Origin: Kiritimatiellales bacterium
GTDB taxonomy: Bacteria > Verrucomicrobiota > Kiritimatiellia > Kiritimatiellales > Pontiellaceae
NCBI GenBank assembly: GCA_030621805.1
Contig: JAUXGY010000043.1
Location: 1 to 9,442 of the forward strand
Reading direction: 5' to 3'
DNA: 9,442 nt
Shown: piece after piece, positions 1-5,984 of the stretch
How the letters are laid out: each line of letters starts with the position of its first letter
Position numbering within the stretch: position 1 is the stretch's first letter
Program-made: the position numbers and the translations under genes
Notes under the pieces: generated by a model
What the model was told of the DNA's origin: nothing
The model's database searches: none
The model's input: the letters and a program-made list of their open reading frames with translations, nothing else

Positions 1-90
1 TGGTGGTGGGAAAACCCGGAACAAAAAGAGTGCGGATTACATTTTAACCCCGACGGAACCATCCAAAAAAATGAACCGCGGATTACCTAG
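1..90 (+). CDS. cysH: C-terminal end of CysH, APS/PAPS reductase (partial)
   Basis: The window opens inside a reading frame that runs 29 codons to a TAG stop at 88-90. The visible residues include WWWENPEQKECGLHF. In the CysH family the C-terminal ECGLH (or similar) motif carries the redox-active cysteine that attacks the sulfonucleotide and forms the thiosulfonate intermediate; here that Cys is codon 11. A tryptophan run just before the motif is more like the iron-sulfur APS reductases than the E. coli-type PAPS reductase. The deciding Cys-Cys and Cys-x-x-Cys cluster ligands lie upstream of the window, so the substrate type is inferred. A tail of 15 residues follows ECGLH, longer than in E. 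coli. The location just before cysD and cysN supports a role in assimilatory sulfate reduction in the cytoplasm. The upstream part and the start are not visible. Confidence 0.85.
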   Translation, partial: WWWENPEQKECGLHFNPDGTIQKNEPRIT

Positions 91-113
91 CGCGGCAGGA
101 CCGCAGCCAAAAA

Positions 114-197
114 CTCAACGCAAAGATGCAAAGAACACTAAGTTCGCAAAGACTCTTCTCTGCGAACCTTTACGGACTTGGCGGCTTTGCGTTGAAG
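114..197. repeat. Imperfect long inverted repeat in the cysH-cysD spacer
   Basis: The 138-base spacer between cysH and cysD is largely one imperfect palindrome. The left arm begins CTCAACGCAAAG and ends TTCGCA (about 114-152). The right arm begins TGCGAACC and ends CTTTGCGTTGAAG (about 157-197). The ends (CAACGCAAAG with CTTTGCGTTG) and the centre (TTCGCA with TGCGAA) pair perfectly around a 4-base loop; the middle is interrupted. Intergenic elements built on repeated GCAAAG units are seen in many bacterial genomes, so this may be a dispersed repeat or small non-autonomous element. No T-run follows, so it is not a standard terminator. The cysD ribosome binding site, AGGA at 217-220, lies just downstream. 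Confidence 0.7.
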
Positions 198-228
198 AAA
201 AACGTACCTAGAAAACAGGAAAATTAAA

Positions 229-1131
229 ATGAAACATCAGTTAAGTCAGCTGAAACAATTAGAAGCCGAAAGCATCCGCATCATCCGCGATGCCTACAGC
301 CAGTTCGAAAACCCCGTCATGCTCTACTCGATCGGCAAGGATTCCGGCGTGATGGTACGCCTCGCGCAAAAGGCGTTCTTTCCCGGCAAGGTGCCCTTCC
401 CGCTTCTGCATATCGACTCGACCTTTAAGTTCAAAGAGATGATTCAGTTCCGCGACCGCTTCTGCAAAGAGGAAGGCCTCGACCTGCTGGTGCATTCCAA
501 CGAAGAGGGCCGCGCCGCCGGGGCAAACCCGTTTGACCTCGGTAGCCGGAAATATACCGACCTCATGAAAACGCAGGCCCTACTCGCCGCACTCGACCAC
601 CACAAGTTTGACTGCGCCTTTGGTGGTGCCCGGCGCGATGAGGAAAAATCCCGTGCCAAGGAACGGATTTTCTCCTTCCGCGACCAGCATCACCAGTGGG
701 ATCCAAAAAACCAGCGTCCCGAACTGTGGGCCAACTACCACGCCCGCGTCAATCCCGGCGAAAGCGTCCGCGTCTTCCCGCTTTCCAACTGGACCGAGCT
801 CGACGTTTGGCAATATATCCGCCTCGAAAATATTCCGATCGTCCCTCTCTACTATGCCAAGAAACGCCCCGTCGTTGATCGTGACGGCATGTGGGTGATG
901 GTCGACGACGACCGCCTGCCTTTGGAGGGCGAAGTGCCGGAGGAAAAAATGGTCCGTTTCCGTACACTCGGCTGCTACCCCCTCACCGGCGCGATCGAGT
1001 CTGAGGCCGACACCGTCGAAAAAATCGTTGAGGAAATGATGACCACCCGACTCAGCGAACGATCCACCCGCGCCATCGACCGCGATGGCGACGCCTCGAT
1101 GGAGCAAAAGAAGCGCGAGGGATACTTTTAG
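229..1131 (+). CDS. cysD: Sulfate adenylyltransferase subunit 2 (CysD)
   Basis: CysD is the catalytic subunit of the heterodimeric ATP sulfurylase, which makes adenosine 5'-phosphosulfate (APS) and pyrophosphate from sulfate and ATP in the cytoplasm, driven by GTP hydrolysis in CysN. The 300-residue product has the length typical of the family. The PP-loop ATP-pyrophosphatase motif SIGKDSG is at residues 34-40. Other family blocks are GGARRDEEKSRAKER from residue 132, FPLSNWTELDVWQYI near 183-197, FRTLGCYPLTGAI at 244-256, and the conserved C-terminal REGYF. The ATG at 229 is preceded by AGGA 8 bases upstream and the N-terminus matches the family, so the start is well supported. It lies between cysH and cysN on the same strand and is probably co-transcribed with both, although the two spacers (138 and 163 bases) are long for an operon and both are filled with inverted repeats. 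Confidence 0.97.
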   Translation: MKHQLSQLKQLEAESIRIIRDAYSQFENPVMLYSIGKDSGVMVRLAQKAFFPGKVPFPLLHIDSTFKFKEMIQFRDRFCKEEGLDLLVHSNEEGRAAGANPFDLGSRKYTDLMKTQALLAALDHHKFDCAFGGARRDEEKSRAKERIFSFRDQHHQWDPKNQRPELWANYHARVNPGESVRVFPLSNWTELDVWQYIRLENIPIVPLYYAKKRPVVDRDGMWVMVDDDRLPLEGEVPEEKMVRFRTLGCYPLTGAIESEADTVEKIVEEMMTTRLSERSTRAIDRDGDASMEQKKREGYF

Positions 1132-1280
1132 CCATTGCCGATTTTTGATTGCCGATTGCCGATTTACGGAACTCAAGCGGCGTTGGCCTTTCAAATAAGA
1201 GACCGTCGCTCCGCACACGCGGAGTCCGCAACTGCGGACAGACCCTCAAATCGGAAATCAAAAATCTACAATCGGAAATA
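1132..1280. repeat. Dispersed inverted-repeat element with two internal hairpins, copy 1
   Basis: The element fills the cysD-cysN spacer. Its left arm (1132-1165) contains GCCGATTTTTGATTGCCGAT, and its right arm (1248-1280) contains the near reverse complement, including TCAAAAATCTACAATCG. The left-arm block recurs on the same strand at 5901-5920 after yidC, so this is a dispersed family. The core holds two tandem perfect hairpins: CTCCGC-ACAC-GCGGAG at 1209-1224 and GTCCGC-AACT-GCGGAC at 1224-1239, sharing one base. Neither is followed by a T-run. Inside an operon, such stems could stabilise upstream mRNA or partly attenuate cysN, as REP-like elements can; that is inference. The cysN Shine-Dalgarno AAGGAA at 1283-1288 lies immediately outside the element. 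Confidence 0.75.
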
Positions 1281-1294
1281 ATAAGGAACACCCC

Positions 1295-3112
1295 ATGGAT
1301 ATCGACCACTTTTTAAACCAGCACGAAAACAAGAGCCTACTGCGCCTGCTCACCTGCGGCTCCGTGGACGACGGAAAGTCGACTCTGATCGGGCGGCTCC
1401 TCTACGACAGCAAGCTGATCTTCGACGACCAGCTCAGCGCCCTGCATGCCGATAGCGAAAAGGTCGGCAATGCCGGCGATGGCGAAATCGACTATGCGCT
1501 CCTGCTCGACGGCCTCAAGGCCGAGCGCGAACAGGGCATCACCATCGATGTCGCCTACCGCTATTTCGCCACGCCCAAACGCAAGTTCATCATCGCCGAC
1601 ACCCCCGGCCACGAACAGTACACCCGCAACATGGCCACCGGCGCCTCCACCGCCGACCTCGCACTTATTCTCATCGATGCCCGCCTCGGAGTCATTACCC
1701 AAACCAAGCGCCACACCTTCCTCGTCTCGTTGCTCGGCCTTAAGCACATCGTGGTCGTGGTCAATAAAATGGATCTCAAGGAGTATGACGAAGGCGTTTT
1801 TAAATCCATCAAGGCCGAATTCGAAGCCTTTAGCTCCGAACTTGATATGCCCGCGGTCACCTTCATTCCCATCTCCGCGCTCAAGGGCGACAACGTTGTT
1901 AAAAAATCCGCGAACATGGCCTGGTACGCCGGCGATCCGCTACTGCCCATCCTCGAAGAGGTAGACGTGGCCGGCGGCATTAATCTCGACGACTTCCGGT
2001 TCCCCGTTCAGCTCGTCAGTCGTCCGGACCTTAACTTCCGCGGATTTGCCGGAACCATAGCCTCTGGAACCGTCCGCCCCGGCGACCGGATCAAAGCACT
2101 GCCGTCGCTCAAGGAATCCACCGTTAAACGGATCGTCACGGCCGATGGCGATCTCGACGAGGCCTTCGCCCCGCAATCGGTTATGCTCGAACTTAACGAC
2201 GAAATCGACATCTCCAATGGCGAGATGATTGTGCATGCCGAAAACCTTCCGCACATCTCTACCCATCTCGAAGCCTCCATCGTCTGGATGACCGAAACAC
2301 CGCTCAAGGAAGGCCAGACCTACATGATTCGGCACACCAGCCGCACCACCAAGGCCCGGATCTCCAAGCTCAAATATCAGGTGGATGTCAACACCCTGCA
2401 AAAACATCCGACCGAGGAACTCCAGCTTAACGAAATCGGAAGGATCACCCTGACAACGCACCTGCCGCTCTTCTTCGATCCCTATGTGAACAACCGCGAA
2501 ACGGGTAGCTTCATCCTCATCGACCCGATCAGCAACGCCACCGCCGGAGCAGGAATGATTACCCGCTCCCTCAGCATCGACGACCCCAAAAAGGAAACCG
2601 CCCGCCGCGAATTTCTCTGGGAGCAGGGTCGCGTCAGCCCCGGCAACCGCGCCCAGCGCAATCGGCACAAAGGCAAATGGGTGCTGTTCATCGGCGATGC
2701 GGCGCACGCCCCAAAACTGGCCAAAGATCTGGAATATAAACTCTTCAGCAAGCACCTGCAGTCCTATTACCTCGGCCTCTCCAATCTCACCGAAGGGCTT
2801 GAAGCCGACCTCGGCGATAGCTTCTGGGACCGCGAAGAACACATCCGGCGCATCGGCGAGCTCGGTCGCATCTTGACCGATGCCGGGCTGATCTTCATTA
2901 ACTCGCTCGAACGGGCGGACGACTATGACCTCACCCGCCTCAAGGCCCTCAACGCCCCCAACGAGCTGCTGGTGATCGCGATCGGCGAGAGCGCGGTGGA
3001 CGCCAAGCATATTGATCTGCAGCTCGACTCCGGCACCGATGCCGCTGATCTGATCAAGACCATCGAGGCGGAACTCGATCGCCACACCGGACTCCCCGAA
3101 TACAGCATCTAA
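1295..3112 (+). CDS. cysN: Sulfate adenylyltransferase subunit 1 (CysN) fused to a degenerate APS-kinase-like domain
   Basis: CysN is the GTPase subunit of ATP sulfurylase and partners CysD. Residues 1-220 form an EF-Tu-like GTPase domain with every G motif intact: GSVDDGKST (22-30), GITIDVAY (81-88), DTPGH (102-106), NKMD (157-160) and SALKG (194-198). Beta-barrel domains follow to about residue 430. At 605 residues the protein is roughly 130 longer than stand-alone E. coli CysN (475) and is close to CysNC fusions. Residues 460-600 align with APS kinase: REEHIRRIGELGRILTDAGL (513-532) corresponds to the family block RxENIRRxGEVAKLFxDAG. The catalytic parts are gone, however. Walker A GLSGSGKST is replaced by GDAAHAPKL (467-475), the DGDN motif becomes GLSN (494-497), and the CExRDPKGLYKKAR lid is deleted. 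Kinase activity is therefore very unlikely. AAGGAA at 1283-1288, 6 bases before the ATG, supports the start. Confidence 0.96.
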   Translation: MDIDHFLNQHENKSLLRLLTCGSVDDGKSTLIGRLLYDSKLIFDDQLSALHADSEKVGNAGDGEIDYALLLDGLKAEREQGITIDVAYRYFATPKRKFIIADTPGHEQYTRNMATGASTADLALILIDARLGVITQTKRHTFLVSLLGLKHIVVVVNKMDLKEYDEGVFKSIKAEFEAFSSELDMPAVTFIPISALKGDNVVKKSANMAWYAGDPLLPILEEVDVAGGINLDDFRFPVQLVSRPDLNFRGFAGTIASGTVRPGDRIKALPSLKESTVKRIVTADGDLDEAFAPQSVMLELNDEIDISNGEMIVHAENLPHISTHLEASIVWMTETPLKEGQTYMIRHTSRTTKARISKLKYQVDVNTLQKHPTEELQLNEIGRITLTTHLPLFFDPYVNNRETGSFILIDPISNATAGAGMITRSLSIDDPKKETARREFLWEQGRVSPGNRAQRNRHKGKWVLFIGDAAHAPKLAKDLEYKLFSKHLQSYYLGLSNLTEGLEADLGDSFWDREEHIRRIGELGRILTDAGLIFINSLERADDYDLTRLKALNAPNELLVIAIGESAVDAKHIDLQLDSGTDAADLIKTIEAELDRHTGLPEYSI

Positions 3113-3161
3113 TGAAACGTCCAACCCTCCGCGCAACCTTCATTTTCGGCGCATATAGGAT

Positions 3162-3189
3162 TTGACAAGCCACGGTTTATTGGTAGTTT
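3162..3189 (+). promoter_or_regulatory. Probable sigma-70-type promoter for rpmH-rnpA-yidD-yidC
   Basis: A perfect TTGACA (-35) lies at 3162-3167 in the 111-base gap between cysN and rpmH. A -10-like TAGTTT lies at 3184-3189 after a 16-base spacer; it keeps only the T-A-n-n-n-T skeleton of TATAAT. Transcription would start near 3196, giving a leader of about 28 bases before the rpmH ATG at 3224. The position and the exact -35 make this the best promoter candidate in the window, but the -10 is weak. Confidence 0.6.
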
Positions 3190-3223
3190 AGCCTGCCTTT
3201 TACGACAAATAGGAAATTTAGAG

Positions 3224-3361
3224 ATGAAACGTACATACAACCCATCCAAGATCAAACGTGCCCGCAAGTGCGGATTCCGCAAGCGCATGGCGACTGCAGA
3301 TGGTCGCGCCATCCTCAAGCGTCGGCGCCAGAAAGGCCGCAAGAGCCTGACCGCTGTATAA
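3224..3361 (+). CDS. rpmH: 50S ribosomal protein L34
   Basis: A 45-codon gene begins MKRTYNPSKIKRARKCGFRK and contains the family blocks RMATADGRAILKRRRQKGRK and a C-terminal SLTAV; the family consensus is MKRTYQPSxxKRxRxHGFRxRMxTxxGRxxLxxRRxKGRxxL. L34 is a small, very basic protein of the large ribosomal subunit that binds 23S rRNA. The length is normal for the family. AGGA at 3211-3214, 9 bases before the ATG, is a good ribosome binding site, and a TTGACA promoter element lies upstream. Only 14 bases separate its stop from the rnpA start, the standard arrangement in bacteria. A cysteine stands at residue 16, where many L34 proteins have histidine. Confidence 0.97.
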   Translation: MKRTYNPSKIKRARKCGFRKRMATADGRAILKRRRQKGRKSLTAV

Positions 3362-3375
3362 ACCGGGAACCCCAC

Positions 3376-3849
3376 ATGCCGGAGCCCCACCAGAGGGAGT
3401 CGGATTGTTCCATCGACTCAAGCCCGCTTCAAAAGAGCGGGCTTGATCGGCGTTTATCCGCCACGCAGCGGATGGTAAAGTCATCCCTCTTTGCAGAAAC
3501 ATTCGCGCAAAAAAAATCATGGGTAGGGCGCACCATGGTGCTCTGGCGCAGAAGCGGTGAAGGCGCTTCCCTGCGCCTGGGCGTTGTGACCAGCAAAAAG
3601 GTAAGCCTGCGCGCCAACCAGCGTAACCGGGCGCGCCGCCGCCTGCGCGAAGCCTACCGCAATCTCCGCCCCTACTTTTCGGGCGACTTCGATGTCCTGC
3701 TCATTGGCCGCCGCTCCATCCTTGGCGCCGACTGGAACGACATCATCCGGGAAATGCTCAAGCTCGCCCACCGCGCGGAATTGATTTCCGACGAAAACCT
3801 TAAACAGGCAACCGAGGAATTATTACAAAATGATTCCAAGCAGGCTTGA
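3376..3849 (+). CDS. rnpA: Ribonuclease P protein component, with extended N-terminus
   Basis: RnpA is the protein subunit of RNase P; it helps the catalytic RNA cut 5' leaders from precursor tRNAs. The 157-residue product carries the family signature NQRNRARRRLREAYR (81-95), with the RNR and basic helix that contact RNA. It also has GVVTSKKV (69-76), matching the usual G(I/V)xVSKK block, and the N-terminal RLSATQRMVKSSLF (26-39), matching the usual RLxxxxRLxxxxxF. The protein normally begins only a few residues before that block, so about 20 extra residues (MPEPHQRESDCSIDSSPLQK) precede it. No other in-frame ATG, GTG or TTG lies between 3376 and the block, which makes 3376 the best start, though only a weak GGGA (3365-3368) precedes it. 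A GTG at 3268 inside rpmH is in frame but less likely. The extension codons fold into strong hairpins. Confidence 0.93.
   Translation: MPEPHQRESDCSIDSSPLQKSGLDRRLSATQRMVKSSLFAETFAQKKSWVGRTMVLWRRSGEGASLRLGVVTSKKVSLRANQRNRARRRLREAYRNLRPYFSGDFDVLLIGRRSILGADWNDIIREMLKLAHRAELISDENLKQATEELLQNDSKQA
3418..3473 (+). other. Two tandem mRNA hairpins within the 5' end of rnpA
   Basis: The first stem is perfect over 11 base pairs: TCAAGCCCGCT at 3418-3428 pairs with AGCGGGCTTGA at 3436-3446 around a 7-base loop. A second 6-bp stem follows, ATCCGC at 3456-3461 with GCGGAT at 3468-3473. Both lie in coding sequence, within about codons 15-33 of rnpA, mostly in the non-conserved N-terminal extension. No T-run follows, so a simple intrinsic terminator is unlikely. 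A role in pausing, partial attenuation or RNase processing that lowers rnpA relative to rpmH output is plausible but inferred. Confidence 0.6.
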
Positions 3850-3887
3850 TCAATTATTTTGTCCATAATCATTTTGTCGAACCCATC

Positions 3888-4160
3888 ATGTTGAACCCGT
3901 TAATAGAGCTCCCGACGAAAGCACTTATTTTGCTGGTTCGGTTGTACCAAAAGGCGCTCAGCCCCTGGCTGGGGCAACGGTGCCGTTTTCATCCCAGCTG
4001 CTCGAACTATTGCATTGAAGCCCTCCAACAACATGGTATGGTTCGCGGTCTTTGGCTTGGACTCATAAGAATCTGTAAATGCCAACCGTTCCACCCGGGC
4101 GGGTTCGATCCCGTTCCTGAACAGAAAAACCAATTGCGAAAAGAGAATGCTCATGAATAA
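3888..4160 (+). CDS. yidD: Membrane protein insertion efficiency factor YidD
   Basis: YidD is a small membrane-associated protein that assists YidC/Sec-dependent insertion of inner-membrane proteins. The 90-residue product shows the whole family signature: LVRLYQKALSPWLGQRCRFH at about 14-33, then PSCSNYCIEAL, the H-G-x-x-R-G-x-W-L block, and HPGGFDPVPE near the end. The N-terminal hydrophobic/amphipathic helix, including ALILLVRLYQ, is the usual membrane-contacting part. The start is uncertain. ATG 3888 gives a family-like N-terminus, but no Shine-Dalgarno precedes it; a TTG at 3846 that overlaps the rnpA stop would add 14 residues and could be translationally coupled. The gene sits between rnpA and yidC as in most bacteria, and its last 8 bases overlap the yidC start. 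Confidence 0.94.
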   Translation: MLNPLIELPTKALILLVRLYQKALSPWLGQRCRFHPSCSNYCIEALQQHGMVRGLWLGLIRICKCQPFHPGGFDPVPEQKNQLRKENAHE

Positions 4161-5886
4161 AAAAGATTTGCTCCCCATTATCCTGCTCGTGCTGATGATC
4201 CCCGTGTGGATCTTTCTAATCGACCCCATGGTCGCCAAGAAATTCCCAGCCAAACAACCCGCGCCAGCCGCACAAGAAACGCCCGAAACCCCAGCAGAAG
4301 AAACCGTACAAGCGCCTGTTAAGCCCGTTGTTGAAACCCCGGAAATTGAACTGCCGCAAGCGGAAGAAACAACCGCGATCCTGGAAAACGATAAGATCAA
4401 ACTGGAGTTCACCTCACTCGGCGGCGGAATTAAAACCGCCACAATGCTCGACTATCCCATCTTAAAGGGTGGCGACGACCCCGTCGTGCTCGACTTCTCC
4501 GGCTCCACCGCCCTCGCCTACGAGGGCATCCCGGGCATCGGCGCGAAAGAAGCGCTAAGCATGCAAGTGGCCGAGGATGGAAAGTCGATTGTTTTTACCA
4601 AGGCCATCGAAACCGCAGGTCTGGTGTTCGAACGCACCCTTACCCTCGGCGACGGCTACCTGCTTGCCATCAACGATCGGTTCATGGCCTCCGCCACTGC
4701 CCCGGGCTCCCTACCCGACAACCGCATCCTGACCGGCACCATGCGCAACCCGGCAGAACTCAAAGCCATGCGCGGCGTCAGCATTCTCGGGGTCGACTCC
4801 TACGCCTCCAACGACGTCAGCTATTGGGGCCGAAAGCTCCATAAGCTTTACGGGAAAGAAAAGCCACAACCTCTTTCCATCGACATGGTTCCGGACGACA
4901 TGAACGGCGTTACCGTGGACTGGGTCTCTGCGAAAAATAAATTCTTCACTCAGATTCTGCGTTCCGAAAAACCCATTGCCACCATGGCGATCCTCTCTTC
5001 GCGCGAAACCGAAGGCAAGGGCGTTACCCCCCGCACGGTCGCGGCCGCGCTCGTCTTTAATGCCGATACCGTTGCGGCCGGCTCCAGCTACGAGATGGAA
5101 TACAGCTACTTCATCGGACCCAAAAAATATTCGACCTTGAAAGCCGCCGGTTTTTCCATGGAAAAAATCATGGAGTTTGAAACCACCGGGGCTTTTTCTT
5201 TCATGAACTGGCTGATGGAACCTTCGCGGCGCGCCTTGCTTTGGACGATGAACATGTTCCACGGAATCATCCCGAACTACGGCGTGGCCATCATTCTACT
5301 CACCCTGCTCGTGCGTATCCTTTTCTGGCCGCTGACGCACAAAAGCACGGAAAGTATGCGCCGCATGCAGGACCTCCAACCGGAGATCAAGGCCCTTCAG
5401 GAAAAGTATAAAAAGACCAATCCGCAAAAGCTTCAGCAGGAAACCATGAAGCTCTACAAGGAGAGGAAGGTCAACCCGATGGGCGGTTGCCTGCCCATGT
5501 TTGTCCAAATCCCGGTCTTCATTGCCCTCTTCACCGTACTGCGCAATGCCATCGAGCTACGCTATGCCGGCTTCCTCTGGATCGCCGACTTGAGTACCGC
5601 CGAAAACCTTTTTGCGGGTAGCATTCCTTTCATCGGCTCGCTCAACATCCTGCCGTTGCTGATGTCGGTCTCAATGATCTGGCAACAAAAAATGACCCCA
5701 CAGGCGGCCACCACCCCGGAGCAGATCCAGCAGCAGAAAATGATGATGTTCATGATGCCCATCATGATGCTCTTCTTCTTCTACAAAATGCCGTCCGGAC
5801 TCGTCCTCTACTGGACCACCAGCAACCTACTTATGATTGCCCAGACCAGCCTGCGCAACCTGAAGAAAAAGAAAGCCGAGGCATAG
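4153..5886 (+). CDS. yidC: Membrane protein insertase YidC (Oxa1/Alb3 family)
   Basis: YidC inserts and folds inner-membrane proteins, alone or with SecYEG. The 577-residue product has the Gram-negative layout. There is one N-terminal membrane segment (about 7-24), then a Pro/Ala/Glu-rich linker (about 31-72), a large periplasmic beta domain (to about 335), and the conserved membrane core. In the core, GVAIILLTLLVRILFWPLTH (about 377-396) carries the conserved arginine of the hydrophilic groove. A charged cytoplasmic helical hairpin follows, with MRRMQDLQPEIKALQEKYK, then NPMGGCLPMFVQIPVFIALF and two further hydrophobic stretches, ending in a basic NLKKKKAEA tail. An in-frame ATG at 4147 lies two codons earlier, but AAGAG at 4141-4145 is 7 bases from ATG 4153 and only 1 base from 4147, so 4153 is preferred. 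It overlaps the end of yidD, suggesting coupling. The Met-rich last segment is normal. Confidence 0.97.
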   Translation: MNKKDLLPIILLVLMIPVWIFLIDPMVAKKFPAKQPAPAAQETPETPAEETVQAPVKPVVETPEIELPQAEETTAILENDKIKLEFTSLGGGIKTATMLDYPILKGGDDPVVLDFSGSTALAYEGIPGIGAKEALSMQVAEDGKSIVFTKAIETAGLVFERTLTLGDGYLLAINDRFMASATAPGSLPDNRILTGTMRNPAELKAMRGVSILGVDSYASNDVSYWGRKLHKLYGKEKPQPLSIDMVPDDMNGVTVDWVSAKNKFFTQILRSEKPIATMAILSSRETEGKGVTPRTVAAALVFNADTVAAGSSYEMEYSYFIGPKKYSTLKAAGFSMEKIMEFETTGAFSFMNWLMEPSRRALLWTMNMFHGIIPNYGVAIILLTLLVRILFWPLTHKSTESMRRMQDLQPEIKALQEKYKKTNPQKLQQETMKLYKERKVNPMGGCLPMFVQIPVFIALFTVLRNAIELRYAGFLWIADLSTAENLFAGSIPFIGSLNILPLLMSVSMIWQQKMTPQAATTPEQIQQQKMMMFMMPIMMLFFFYKMPSGLVLYWTTSNLLMIAQTSLRNLKKKKAEA

Positions 5887-5887
5887 A

Positions 5888-5984
5888 GGCATTGCCGAAT
5901 GCCGATTTTTGATTGCCGATTGAGATACCCTTCCGACAGGAACCGAAGAGCTATTCATCGGTATTCAAAAATCTAAAATCGATT
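5888..5984. repeat. Dispersed inverted-repeat element, copy 2, between convergent yidC and rpoN
   Basis: The left arm (5889-5921) contains GCCGATTTTTGATTGCCGAT at 5901-5920, identical to 1137-1156. The right arm (5956-5984) contains TCAAAAATCTAAAATCG, one base different from 1258-1274 in copy 1, and pairs imperfectly with the left arm. The core (about 5922-5955) is shorter than in copy 1 and lacks its two GC-rich hairpins. The element fills the whole yidC-rpoN gap, and its right edge reaches the rpoN stop codon. Lying between converging genes, it could act as a bidirectional 3'-end or processing signal. The stems lack a GC clamp plus T-run, so classical termination is uncertain. Confidence 0.75.

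Noticed and set aside
1209..1239. Intrinsic terminator between cysD and cysN
   Set aside because: The two GC-rich stems are followed by ACAGACCCTC rather than a T-run, and cysN must be expressed with cysD.
1052..1309. A - strand open frame of 85 codons spanning the cysD-cysN spacer
   Set aside because: Its sequence is a translation of the dispersed intergenic repeat and of antisense cysD; it has no independent evidence of being a gene.
1940..3136. A 398-codon open frame on the - strand opposite cysN, plus others opposite cysD, yidC and the metallo-hydrolase gene
   Set aside because: All lie fully against genes with complete family motifs. Their translations show only low-complexity patterns typical of antisense shadows, and they lack recognisable domains.
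3112..3165. A 17-codon frame (ATG overlapping the cysN stop as TAATG, beginning MKRPTLRATF)
   Set aside because: It is very short, has no ribosome binding site of its own beyond coupling, and overlaps the rpmH promoter -35. Chance is the simplest explanation.
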